Assembly (NCBI GenBank): GCA_963780675.1
Contig: CAWACR010000012.1
Span: 62,001-126,000, forward strand
Source of the DNA: JAHECE01 sp963780675
GTDB taxonomy: Bacteria > Actinomycetota > Actinomycetes > Actinomycetales > JAHECE01
Reading direction: 5' to 3'
DNA: 64,000 nt
The notes beneath the pieces were generated by a model. That model ran no database searches. It was not told where the DNA came from and saw nothing but the letters and a program-made list of their open reading frames with translations. Shown in pieces: positions 34,174 through 42,370 of this stretch; the stretch's first letter is position 1, and each line of letters begins with the position of its first letter. Made by a program: the position numbers and the translations under genes.

Positions 34174-34487
34174 CTCTCACCCACACCGTCCGGCAGGACG
34201 CCGGCGTGGCCACCTTGCGGCTCGAGGGTCGCATCGACCGCGAGGCGCTCGGTGCCCTCGACGGCGCGTACGCCGAGGCGTCGGCCGGGAACCCCACGGT
34301 GGTGGAGCTCGACTTCGCCGGGGTCGACTACATCAACTCGACCGGCATCGCGCTCATCGTCGGGCTGCTCGGCAAGGCGCGGTCCGAGGGCAAGGCAGTC
34401 CGGGCCACCGGGCTCTCCGAGCACTACCGCCACATCTTCGAGATCACCCGGCTGTCCGACTTCATCGAGATCGTCCGGCCGACGTGA
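34170..34487 (+). CDS. STAS-domain anti-sigma factor antagonist
   Basis: A 105-aa single STAS domain. The phosphorylatable serine is in VDYINSTGIALIV (near residue 58), which fits an SpoIIAA/RsbV-like antagonist switched by the kinase and phosphatase domains encoded just upstream. Start and previous stop overlap (ATGA). Confidence 0.93.
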   Translation: MTLTHTVRQDAGVATLRLEGRIDREALGALDGAYAEASAGNPTVVELDFAGVDYINSTGIALIVGLLGKARSEGKAVRATGLSEHYRHIFEITRLSDFIEIVRPT

Positions 34488-34540
34488 GGAACCTGGCGGG
34501 CGCCGGACCGGCACCCGCACCGCGAGAAGGGGGAAGTCCC

Positions 34541-34892
34541 GTGCCAGACCCGAAAGTGACCCTGACGGTCCGGCCGCTCGCTCCGGGAGCGGCCGTCATC
34601 GAGATCGCGGGCGACGTCACCGCCGCCTGCGAACCGGCCCTGATGTCCGCGCACGAGGAGGCGACGGACACCGGCGCCCGCCTCGTGGTGCTCGACTTCT
34701 CGCGGGCTGGAGTACATGAACAGTGGCGGCATCGGGATGCTCGTCACGCTCCTCGTCCGCAGCCAGCGCCGCCAGCAGAGACTCGCGGCCGTCGGTCTGT
34801 CGGACCACTACCGCCAGATCTTCGAGCTCACTCGGCTCGACGAGGCGATCGCTCTGCACCCGGACGCGGCCAGCGCTCTGGCGACCGCGTAG
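34541..34892 (+). CDS. Second STAS-domain protein (one frame break)
   Basis: A second antagonist-like protein of 116 aa after correction. STAS motif LEYMNSGGIGMLVTLL carries the candidate serine. An extra C at 34703 (TCG+C) breaks the frame just before this motif. GTG 34541 follows an AAGGGGGAA site. It lies 53 nt after the first STAS gene, so the module has two potential substrates for one phosphatase/kinase. Confidence 0.85.
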
Positions 34893-34928
34893 CGGGTGGT
34901 CGAGAACACGCAGCGAGGGGGAACAGAG

Positions 34929-35741
34929 ATGTCGAACGAGAAAGAGGCAACCGGCGTCGAGACCGGCGTGGGTGACGCCCGCACGAGTGCCGCACGCACG
35001 GCGGAAGCGGCGGACGCGGCCACGGCCGTTCCGCGGGACGCCGCGTACTGGGCGCCCAAGGTGGAGCGGCTCAGCGTCACGGACGAGGTGGGTGCGCACG
35101 GCTACAACGTGGCGGGGCGCCGGGTCACCGGCCCGCAGCAGGGCTTCGGCCGGCTGTGGCAACGGACCTACTGGACCGACCTCGGCGGTGCGGTCACGCC
35201 GCGGGACCTCATCGCGGACTGGCGCGCCCACTTCGGTGACTTCTGGCCGCGTGGGGCGAAGTTCCACGGCGCGCTCACCGGGATCGAGCCCGGCGACGTC
35301 GCCGCGCTGGAACTCGGGCCGGGTCACGGCCTGGCGCTCGCCACCGGAATCATGGTGCTGTACGCCGACGAGGAGTCCTTCACGTTCATGACCCCCGAGG
35401 GGCACATGTTCGCGGGAATGATCACCTTCTCCGGCGAGGCGGACGACGACGGCGCCACGACGGCCCGCATCCGCATCCTCCTGCGCACCAACGACCCGCT
35501 CTACGAACTCGGCTGGCCGATCATGAAGAGGGCCGAGGACGTCTTCTGGGCCGGGACGCTGCGCAACCTCGCCACGAGCCACGGCGTGGCCGCCGAGGTG
35601 CACGCGGAGAGCGAGTGCCTCGACAAGCGGCGGATCTGGAAGAACTGGCGCAACGTCTGGCACAACGCCGGGATCCGCTCTGCCTGGCACACCGTCACCT
35701 CGCCCTTCCGGTCCTCCTCGAGCGCGGCGACGGCGGGCTGA
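34929..35741 (+). CDS. Uncharacterised 270-aa soluble protein in the stress module
   Basis: An Ala/Thr-rich N-terminus (about 1-45) precedes a compact domain with many aromatic residues (GFGRLWQRTYWTDLGG, FWPRGAKFHGALTG, MVLYADEESFTFMTPEGHM). The pattern suggests a lipocalin/SRPBCC-like beta barrel, but I do not recognise the family. No signal peptide. ATG 34929 follows GAGGGGGAA. It is 36 nt after the second STAS gene and probably in the same transcript. Confidence 0.75.
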   Translation: MSNEKEATGVETGVGDARTSAARTAEAADAATAVPRDAAYWAPKVERLSVTDEVGAHGYNVAGRRVTGPQQGFGRLWQRTYWTDLGGAVTPRDLIADWRAHFGDFWPRGAKFHGALTGIEPGDVAALELGPGHGLALATGIMVLYADEESFTFMTPEGHMFAGMITFSGEADDDGATTARIRILLRTNDPLYELGWPIMKRAEDVFWAGTLRNLATSHGVAAEVHAESECLDKRRIWKNWRNVWHNAGIRSAWHTVTSPFRSSSSAATAG

Positions 35742-35758
35742 GGGCGGCTGGTCGCGAC

Positions 35759-36895
35759 ATGGACGCCGGGAACCGGGAAGCGCTCCGACGGCTGGGCCTG
35801 CTGGCCGCCGTCGGGGCCATCCTGGCTGCCTACGCCTGGGTCTGGGCCTTGGGCGAGGCCTGGCTGATGCTCGCGTGGGCCGGCTACCCGGTGGTCGGGG
35901 CGCTCATCCTGGCGTCCCGTCCGGGAAATACGATCGGCCGACTCATGATCAGCATCGGCGGCTTGTGGGTGCTGAGCGGGGTGGTGCTCGCACAGGAGAA
36001 CGGGGCGCCCGTCCCGGCCGGGGTCGAACTGGTGGCGACCGCCGCGGGTTTCGTCGTGTGGTGCGCGCTCGTCGGGATCGTGGTGCTGTTCCCGACCGGT
36101 CGGCCGGAGACCCGCCTGGGTCGCGTCCTCGCGAGGGCGGCGGTCGCGACCGCGGTCCTGATGGCCGCCGTCGCGCTGTTCGACCCGGCGCCGCTCGAGG
36201 TCAGCGGCCGCCCGAACCCCCTGGCGCTGGAGGTGACGGCGCCGCTCACGACGTTCCTGATCGAGGGACCGGGCTTCCTCCTGGTCCCCCTGCTCCTGGT
36301 CCTCGCCCTCGTCGACCTCCTCGGGCGCCGACGGCGCAGCACCGGGGCGGCGCGGTTGCAGTACCGCTGGTTCCTCTTCGCCGTCGCGGTGCAGATGACC
36401 GTGATCGTCATCACGTACTTCGTGGCCTTCGAGGGCCCCCTCTTCGTGCTCACGGCCGTCACGTTCAACCTCATCCCCGCCACCATCGGCATCGCCGTCA
36501 CCCGGTACGGGCTCTACGAGATCGACCGGGTTGTCAGTCGAACGCTCGCCTACTCGGTGGTGACAGGCGCCGCCGTGGGCACGTATGCGCTGGTGGTGAC
36601 GTCCATCTCCCGACTGGTGCCGGCGTCGTCGTCGCTGGCCGTTGCTGCGGCGACGCTCGTGGCGGCGGCCGTGATCCGGCCCGTGCTGCGCCGGGTCCAG
36701 AACTGGGTGGACCGGCGGTTCAACCGCGAGCGGTACGACGCGGAACGGATCGTCGACGCGTTCGGCGCGCGCCTGCGCGGGGAGACGAACCCCGATGCGG
36801 CCGCCGCGGACCTCCTGTCAGCCGTCGGGCGGGCGCTGCAGCCGGGCGCCGCCGGGCTGTGGGTCAGGGACTCGAGATCGGGAGCCACGCGATGA
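35759..36895 (+). CDS. Sensor-like membrane protein A (no kinase domain)
   Basis: A 378-aa protein with about ten membrane segments, then a short cytoplasmic tail (about 320-378) containing VDRRFNRERYDAERIVDAFGARLRG. This tail matches the start of the GAF region in actinobacterial sensor histidine kinases of this layout, but the GAF and kinase domains are missing. It may sense a membrane signal and act through another protein. It overlaps the paralogue downstream by 4 nt (ATGA). Confidence 0.8.
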   Translation: MDAGNREALRRLGLLAAVGAILAAYAWVWALGEAWLMLAWAGYPVVGALILASRPGNTIGRLMISIGGLWVLSGVVLAQENGAPVPAGVELVATAAGFVVWCALVGIVVLFPTGRPETRLGRVLARAAVATAVLMAAVALFDPAPLEVSGRPNPLALEVTAPLTTFLIEGPGFLLVPLLLVLALVDLLGRRRRSTGAARLQYRWFLFAVAVQMTVIVITYFVAFEGPLFVLTAVTFNLIPATIGIAVTRYGLYEIDRVVSRTLAYSVVTGAAVGTYALVVTSISRLVPASSSLAVAAATLVAAAVIRPVLRRVQNWVDRRFNRERYDAERIVDAFGARLRGETNPDAAAADLLSAVGRALQPGAAGLWVRDSRSGATR

Positions 36896-38022
36896 GGTGG
36901 TGGGCACACGTGATCGCGGCGGGCCAGCTGGTCTGCCTGGTCGCCCTCGTCTCGGTCGCGGACAGCCTCGCGGACAGCCTGCTGGCCGTCTGGCTCGCCG
37001 TCACGCTCGCCGTCGGCTGGCTCATCGCCTCGCGCCTGCCGCGGCACCCCATCGGGTGGCTGCTGCTGGCGATCAGCGGCCTGTTCCTGTACGGCGTGGC
37101 CGCCGGACTCGCCGGCGAGGCGCTCGTGGCGTCCCGCCCGGCGCTCGCGCAGTGGCTGCTCTGGTACGGCCGGGACGACGAGCTGTCCTGGATCTGGCTG
37201 CCCGCCCTCGGGCTGATGTTCATCCACGTCCTCCTTCGATTTCCCGATGGCCGACTCCCCTCGCCGAGGTGGCGCTGGTTCTCGCGCACCACCATCGGGC
37301 TGCTTGCCGCCGGCGTCGCGCTGATCGCGATGGGCGGCGGGGACGTGGCCCCCGGTCTGGCGAACCCCACCGCGGTGGCGTGGGTGCAGCAGCGCGAAGG
37401 GCTGTTCGGGTTCGTGGCGATCCCCCTCCTGGCGAGCCTGCCGATCAGCGTGGCCTCGCTCGTGGTCCGCTACCGGCGGGCGGACGACCTCCAGCGCGTC
37501 CAGATCCGCTGGTTCGCGTGGGCGGCGGGCCTGGCCACAGGGCTCTACCTGGCCTCGTTCCTCAGTGCCAACGACGCCTGGCAGTCCTGGACGTTCCTCA
37601 CCTACGCGCTGGTCCCCGCGTCGATCGGGGTGGCCATCCTGAGGTACAAGTTGTTCGCGATCGACCGGATCATCTCCCGGACCCTCGCCTACGCGCTGGT
37701 GACGGCGTCCGTGGTGGCCACGTATGCGCTGGTGGTGACGTCGATCTCGCGGCTGCTGCCGGTTTCCTCGGCGCTCGCGGTGGCGGCGGCGACGCTCGTG
37801 GCGGCGGCGGTGTTCCGCCCCGTGCTGCGGCGCGTGCAGGCGGCGGTGGACCGGCGGTTCAACCGGGAGCGGTACGACGCGCAGCGGGTGGTCGACGCGT
37901 TCGGTGCCCGGCTTCGGGGGGCGACCGATCCGGACGCGGCGGCGGCGGACCTGGTCGCAGCTGTCGGGCGCGCGCTGCAACCGGGCGCCGTCGGCCTCTG
38001 GGTGCGGGGAGGTGCGCGGTGA
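36892..38022 (+). CDS. Sensor-like membrane protein B, paralogue of A
   Basis: A 376-aa protein with the same plan as its neighbour: many membrane segments, then a tail with VDRRFNRERYDAQRVVDAFGARLRG. The last 130 residues of the two proteins are nearly identical (TYALVVTSISRL, AVAAATLVAAAV), while the N-terminal membrane parts have diverged, which suggests tandem duplication with different sensing halves. The stop overlaps the oxidoreductase start (GTGA). Confidence 0.8.
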   Translation: MRWWAHVIAAGQLVCLVALVSVADSLADSLLAVWLAVTLAVGWLIASRLPRHPIGWLLLAISGLFLYGVAAGLAGEALVASRPALAQWLLWYGRDDELSWIWLPALGLMFIHVLLRFPDGRLPSPRWRWFSRTTIGLLAAGVALIAMGGGDVAPGLANPTAVAWVQQREGLFGFVAIPLLASLPISVASLVVRYRRADDLQRVQIRWFAWAAGLATGLYLASFLSANDAWQSWTFLTYALVPASIGVAILRYKLFAIDRIISRTLAYALVTASVVATYALVVTSISRLLPVSSALAVAAATLVAAAVFRPVLRRVQAAVDRRFNRERYDAQRVVDAFGARLRGATDPDAAAADLVAAVGRALQPGAVGLWVRGGAR

Positions 38023-39452
38023 GGGCTGCGATGACCGACGTGGACGCCGTCGTCGTCGGCTCGGGGCCGAACGGGCTCATGGCGGCGGTGACCCTGGCGG
38101 AGGCCGGCTGGCGGGTGCTCGTGCTCGAGGCGGCGGCGCAGGTGGGCGGGGGCCTGCGCACCGAGGAGCTCACGTTGCCGGGCTTCCGGCACGACGTCTG
38201 CGCCTCCGTCCACCCGCTGGCCATCGCCTCGCCGGCGTTCCGCGGGCTCGGGCTGGAGCGCGAGGGGCTGCGGCTCGCGCACCCCGCGATCCCCCTGGGC
38301 CACCCGCTCGCCCCGGGGCGTTCGGTGTACCTGCGCCGCGAGGTCGCGGAGACGGCAGCCGGGCTGGGGCGCGACGGCGGGACGTGGGCCCGGGTGGTCG
38401 GCGGGCTGGGGAGGCGGTGGGAGGGACTGGTCGCCGGGGTGCTCGACCCGCTCGCGCTGCCGCCGCGGGCGCCGCTGGAGACGCTCGCCTTCGGCGCGGC
38501 GGGCGTGTGGCCGACGACGGCGGTCAACCGGTTCGCCCTCCGCGAGGAGCCGGCGCGTGCCCTCCTCGCGGGGCTGGCCGCGCACGCGACGCTCGACCTC
38601 GGTGAGGTCATGACCACCGGGATCGGGCTGCTGCTCGGGGCGCTCGGGCACGGGGTGGGCTGGCCGGTGGCGGTGGGCGGGTCGCAGTCGATCGCGGACG
38701 CCCTGGTGGCGCGGCTGCGCTCCCTCGGCGGCGAGGTGGTGACGGGGGAGCGGGTGACGTCGCTGGACCGGCTGCCGACGGCGCGGGCCGTGCTGCTGGA
38801 CCTGACGCCGCGGCAGGTGCTCGCGGTGGCCGGGCATCGGTTCCCGCCTGGCTACCGGCGTCGGCTCGAGCGGTGGCGGTACGGGTCCGGCGTGTTCAAG
38901 GTGGACTGGGCGCTCGACGGGCCGGTGCCCTGGGCGGACCCCGAGCTGGCGCTGGCCGGGACCGTGCACGTGGTCGGGACGGCGGCCGAGGCGGTCTCCG
39001 CCGAGCGGGCCGTGGCGCGGGGGCGGACCACGCGGCGCCCGTACGTGCTGGTGGTACAGGCGAGCGCCGCGGACCCGAGCCGGGCGCCGTCGGGCAAGCA
39101 CACCCTGTGGGCGTACTGCCACGTGCCGCACGGGTCCACGGTGGACATGACCGGCGCGATCGAGGCGCAGATCGAGCGGTTCGCGCCGGGGTTCCGCGAC
39201 CGCGTCCTCGCGCGGCACGTCATGGGGCCGGCCGCCATGGAGGCCCACAACGCGAACGAGGTGGGCGGGGACATCGCGGGCGGGTCCTCGGACTGGCGGC
39301 AGCTCGCCGCGCGGCCCGTGCTCTCGCTCACGCCGTGGGCCACGCCCGATCGGGGGATCTTCCTGTGCTCGTCGTCCACGCTGCCGGGCGGCGGCGTGCA
39401 CGGCATGTGCGGGCTCAGCGCCGCGCGGACGGTGCTCGAGCGGCTGGGGTGA
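38019..39452 (+). CDS. Phytoene dehydrogenase-like FAD oxidoreductase
   Basis: A 477-aa flavoprotein. The N-terminal dinucleotide motif is AVVVGSGPNGLMAAVTLAEAGWRVLVLEA, shown here in part: GSGPNGLMAA near residue 15. The C-terminus has the LPGGGVHGMCG motif typical of carotenoid desaturase/NAD(P)/FAD-dependent relatives. The substrate is unknown; no other carotenoid gene is present. GTG 38019 is used (GGGGAGG upstream); ATG 38031 is the alternative. Confidence 0.88.
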   Translation: MRAAMTDVDAVVVGSGPNGLMAAVTLAEAGWRVLVLEAAAQVGGGLRTEELTLPGFRHDVCASVHPLAIASPAFRGLGLEREGLRLAHPAIPLGHPLAPGRSVYLRREVAETAAGLGRDGGTWARVVGGLGRRWEGLVAGVLDPLALPPRAPLETLAFGAAGVWPTTAVNRFALREEPARALLAGLAAHATLDLGEVMTTGIGLLLGALGHGVGWPVAVGGSQSIADALVARLRSLGGEVVTGERVTSLDRLPTARAVLLDLTPRQVLAVAGHRFPPGYRRRLERWRYGSGVFKVDWALDGPVPWADPELALAGTVHVVGTAAEAVSAERAVARGRTTRRPYVLVVQASAADPSRAPSGKHTLWAYCHVPHGSTVDMTGAIEAQIERFAPGFRDRVLARHVMGPAAMEAHNANEVGGDIAGGSSDWRQLAARPVLSLTPWATPDRGIFLCSSSTLPGGGVHGMCGLSAARTVLERLG

Positions 39453-39505
39453 GGCGCGCCGTCGTCGGCCCGGCGTGGGCCCGCGATTGGGAAGATCCGC
39501 ACCGA

Positions 39506-39546
39506 CCGGGAAGATCCGTCACGGATAGCAGGACGGATCTTCCCGG
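39506..39546. terminator. Hairpin terminator between converging genes
   Basis: A perfect 15-bp stem (39506-39520 with 39532-39546) with an 11-nt loop. A further direct copy of GGGAAGATCCG lies at 39489-39499. It separates the plus-strand oxidoreductase from the minus-strand AbiEi/DUF559-like gene. Confidence 0.75.
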
Positions 39547-39568
39547 TTGAGACGGATCAACCCGGTAC

Positions 39569-40522
39569 TCACCCGGCTTCCCGGCCGACGGCGCATCCCG
39601 GGCTGCATGGGTGAGCCCGCCCGGTCCATCCACAGACCCGGAGGGCGGCCTCGACCTGCCGTGCCGTCTCGCACGGGATCACCGCGACGTGGTACCAGCG
39701 GTAGCGCAGCGTCAGGTCACCCCGTTCGACGAGCACGGCGTTGTCGCGCCACGTGTCCGCGTCGGTCCGGCCCCCGGGGTGCGCGAGCGCGCCGTCGAGC
39801 TCGGCACGCACCCCGAGCCCCTCGTACAGGGCATCGGCCCGGATCCACCCGGAACCGACTCGCTCCCGGACCTGCAGCCGCGAGCGGGGCAGGCCGTGGC
39901 GCTGTTCGACGTCGTGGTGGAAGCGGCGCTCGAGAGGTGACTCCACGCCGTCGGCGACCTCGCCCACGATCTCCTCGAGGAGCGCGCGGTGGGTGGCCCG
40001 CCCCCGCGCGTGCAAGGCCGCGAGGATCTCGCTGGGGTGGACCCTCGCGCGGACCGCGGCGCAGACGCAGCCGACCACGTCGTCGATCCCGGTGCAGCGG
40101 GCCACGAGGTCGAGCACGGTATGGGCCGGGAGGACCGTCCGGGGCATCCCGCCCGCGGGAGGCATGCTCCACCGCCGGTTCACCGCGAGCCCGGGCTGGA
40201 CGACCACCCGGCGTCGATGCGGCACGCTCACCTCGATCAGATCCGGCGGAGTGCGCCTGAACCCGTGCCGGAACGCTGCGGCGGCGTGACTCAACGCGGC
40301 GCCCGCGCCGGCGTAGAGCAGCGAGCCCGCCGCGCGGGTGGGCCACGAGGGTTCGCCGGTGTGCGTGACATAGACGCCGGGGAAGAGCCGGAGCCACCGG
40401 CCCGACGTCACCTGGTGGCTGATCCAGGTCGGCGTCGCGCCCAGCGCGAGGAGTTGCTCGCGTGAGACGGTGTGCGCCTGGCGTGAGGCGGTGCTCCGGA
40501 CGGCGCGGGGATCGGGTGGCAC
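39569..40522 (-). CDS. AbiEi-like wing plus DUF559/Vsr-type nuclease-like protein
   Basis: A 317-aa protein. The N-terminus (SREQLLALGATPTWISHQVTSGRWLRLFPGVYV) is the winged-helix pattern seen in AbiEi-type antitoxins. The C-terminal domain (ESPLERRFHHDVEQRHGL, IRADALYEGLGVRAELDG, LRYRWYHV) resembles DUF559 in the Vsr/restriction-endonuclease-like fold. This architecture is common in actinobacteria and its function is not established. Start GTG 40522 is uncertain because the ribosome binding site is weak. Confidence 0.75.
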   Translation of the reverse strand: MPPDPRAVRSTASRQAHTVSREQLLALGATPTWISHQVTSGRWLRLFPGVYVTHTGEPSWPTRAAGSLLYAGAGAALSHAAAAFRHGFRRTPPDLIEVSVPHRRRVVVQPGLAVNRRWSMPPAGGMPRTVLPAHTVLDLVARCTGIDDVVGCVCAAVRARVHPSEILAALHARGRATHRALLEEIVGEVADGVESPLERRFHHDVEQRHGLPRSRLQVRERVGSGWIRADALYEGLGVRAELDGALAHPGGRTDADTWRDNAVLVERGDLTLRYRWYHVAVIPCETARQVEAALRVCGWTGRAHPCSPGCAVGREAG

Positions 40523-40746
40523 GCCGCAAGGGTGGGCGATCGGCGCGGCCGGCCGGGCCGGCCCGCCGCCGGCCGGTGGACGGAGGCCCCGCTCGTCCGT
40601 CTGGGGAGGACTCGACGGCGGCCCCAGGCCCGCGCGGTCGCAAGCGGTCGAGGCGCGCCCGGGTGACGGCGCGAGTGGGCTGCCGGGGTCCGCACCGGAC
40701 GTGGGGCGAGTCGCCAACGAGCCTCGAGGGAATCGTCCGGGCTCTC

Positions 40747-40770
40747 GGATGGTTTCCCTGTCAACCATCC
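40747..40770. promoter_or_regulatory. Inverted repeat upstream of the DUF427 gene
   Basis: GGATGGTT and AACCATCC (40747-40754, 40763-40770) flank an 8-nt spacer, 40 nt before the DUF427 start. It could be an operator. The rest of the 288-nt divergent gap (40523-40810) shows nothing clear. Confidence 0.4.
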
Positions 40771-40810
40771 ACCACCACCTGCGTTCACTACTACCCGAGG
40801 GAGCCCCGCC

Positions 40811-41092
40811 GTGCGTGCCATCTGGAACGGAACCGTGATCGCCGAGAGCGACGACACCGTGGTGGTGGAGGGCAACCACTACTTCCCGATCGAGGCGGTG
40901 CGGCCCGAGTACGTGGTCGCGTCCCCGACCGAGACCACCTGTTCGTGGAAGGGCCAGGCGCGGTACTACTCGATCGAGGTGGACGGCAAGGTCAACGCCG
41001 ACGCCGCCTGGTACTACCCCGAGCCGAAGCGCCCGGCGTCCACGATCGCCGGCCGGGTGGCGTTCTGGCGCGGGGTGCGGGTGGTCCCGTGA
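40811..41092 (+). CDS. DUF427 domain protein
   Basis: A 93-aa protein with the DUF427 pattern: WNGTVIAESDDTVVVEGNHYFP, TCSWKGQARYYSIEVDG and AAWYYPEP...AFW. This compact beta fold is widespread in actinobacteria; its function is unknown. GTG 40811 follows GAGGGAG. Confidence 0.92.
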   Translation: MRAIWNGTVIAESDDTVVVEGNHYFPIEAVRPEYVVASPTETTCSWKGQARYYSIEVDGKVNADAAWYYPEPKRPASTIAGRVAFWRGVRVVP

Positions 41093-41162
41093 AGGCCACT
41101 CGGACGGCCGATGCCGCGCCGTCGTCGGGCATGGACGCGACCGCAACCCGCCGGCCCCGTCG

Positions 41163-41963
41163 TCACCCCTCCTCGGCGTAGGCGCGGAAGCGCTCGACGA
41201 CGAACTCCTTCGGGTAGGTGCGTCCGCCGGGCGGGGCGGGCGCGTCGCGGAACTCGTACAGGCCGAGCATGAACTGCATCGGGTACGCCGGCGACTGCTC
41301 GACGGTCTTGACGAGGCGTTCGTCCACGTAGAAGCGCACGCGCTCGGGCGTCCACTCGGCGGCGTACTCGTGGACCTCGCGAACGTCGACGTCGACGCGG
41401 ACCTTGTCGAAGTCGTCGACGAGCAGCGGATCGCCGAACGGGTGCACGCCCATGCCGATCAACGCGTGGTCGGGTGCCGCCTCGCGACCGAAGATCTCGC
41501 AGATGCAGATCTCGCCGGAGCGCTCCGGGGAGTCCTCGACGCCGATCATCCAGAGCGCGACCATGCAGTCGGGGTCGGCGAGGCCGCGCGCCCGCAGCTC
41601 GAACAGGCCGTGCTGCGGGGTGAACAGCTGCGTGAGCGGCTGCTCCTCGCGCACCACCGCCCGGGGGTTGATCCGGTGCTGGCCGACGGCGCCCCCCTCC
41701 GGTCCCGAGAAGACGGCCGTTTGCAGCGACGACACCCGGAGCTCGCCGTCGAACTCCGGGCACCAGGGCGGCTGGTCGGCGTCGATGCGCAGGCGCAGGG
41801 CGCCGTCGCGCACCTCGTACCGGGCGGCGGCCTGTCGGCGCGAGCTCCAGTGCGGGAGGTGGAACGGGAGCCACGTGCGCGTGTCGAGCGCGCCTGCGTC
41901 GAAGGTGTCCTCGAGGACGAGGCGGTAACCGGTCCGGTCGAGGTGATCGGGGGGAGTCGTCAC
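41163..41963 (-). CDS. GH16-like beta-glucanase fold protein with altered catalytic motif
   Basis: A 266-aa protein with concanavalin-like/GH16 features: LVLEDTFDAG, LFELRARGLADPDCMVALWMIG, YAAEWTPERVRFYVDERLVKT, MQFMLGLYEF. The catalytic motif, usually ExDxxE, reads EICICE: both glutamates are kept but the central aspartate is cysteine. No signal peptide is visible, unusual for a secreted glycanase. GTG 41963 is used as start. Family assignment is firm for the fold, weak for activity. Confidence 0.75.
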   Translation of the reverse strand: MTTPPDHLDRTGYRLVLEDTFDAGALDTRTWLPFHLPHWSSRRQAAARYEVRDGALRLRIDADQPPWCPEFDGELRVSSLQTAVFSGPEGGAVGQHRINPRAVVREEQPLTQLFTPQHGLFELRARGLADPDCMVALWMIGVEDSPERSGEICICEIFGREAAPDHALIGMGVHPFGDPLLVDDFDKVRVDVDVREVHEYAAEWTPERVRFYVDERLVKTVEQSPAYPMQFMLGLYEFRDAPAPPGGRTYPKEFVVERFRAYAEEG

Positions 41964-42009
41964 AGCCCGAGCCTGGCTCGCGCGGCGGGTGCGACACAAC
42001 TCCCGCAGG

Positions 42010-42069
42010 TTCTTCGGCCGCGAGGGATGGGTGGTGGCACGGCGAGGTACCGGTGCCCCAGCCGAAGAA
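42010..42069. promoter_or_regulatory. Nested inverted repeats upstream of the GH16-like gene
   Basis: TTCTTCGGC (42010-42018) pairs with GCCGAAGAA (42061-42069), enclosing a second short inverted repeat around GGTACC. It lies in the 5' region of the GH16-like gene, 47 nt upstream of its start, and could be an operator or a leader structure. Function unknown. Confidence 0.35.
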
Positions 42070-42254
42070 GATCCCGGTGACGAGGGGGTAGCCCGGGCCG
42101 GATGTGCCGGGCCGCCGCGTCTGGACCCGAGCGGCTACGACATCCCCCTGACCCATCGCTCGGGGTGACCTGCGTTTCCAGCGACTAGACTCGCCGGGGC
42201 CCCGCCGCGTGCGGGAGCCGCCCGAGGAGGAACGGCAGCGAGGAGGTGAGAGAC

Positions 42255-42314
42255 GTGACCGGCGACCCCGTCAGTCATCGATGCGTCCCTGCCCCCTCCC
42301 GCGCCGTCGTCTGA
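42255..42314 (+). CDS. Putative leader peptide of corA
   Basis: A 19-codon frame starting at GTG 42255, with a strong GAGGAGGTGAG ribosome binding site 4 nt upstream, better than that of most genes here. The peptide begins VTGDPVSH and is rich in Pro, Val and Arg near its end. It stops 56 nt before corA. Upstream peptides control Mg transporter genes in other bacteria (MgtL, CorL), so a sensing role is plausible but inferred. Confidence 0.5.
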   Translation: MTGDPVSHRCVPAPSRAVV

Positions 42315-42328
42315 CCTCTCGGTCCGCA

Positions 42329-42368
42329 CGCGTCGACGCGGGCTCCTGACGATGTCTCCAAGGAGCCC
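42329..42368 (+). promoter_or_regulatory. Hairpin that would hide the corA ribosome binding site
   Basis: GGGCTCCT (42340-42347) can pair with AGGAGCCC (42361-42368). AGGAG here is the corA ribosome binding site, 5 nt before ATG 42371. A perfect palindrome CGCGTCGACGCG (42329-42340) overlaps the left arm and offers a competing structure. The layout fits translation control by leader-peptide synthesis. Confidence 0.55.
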
Positions 42369-42370
42369 CC

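Noticed and set aside
42180..42370. M-box or other known Mg riboswitch upstream of corA
   Set aside because: The conserved M-box core is not recognisable; the leader ORF plus hairpin explains the region better.
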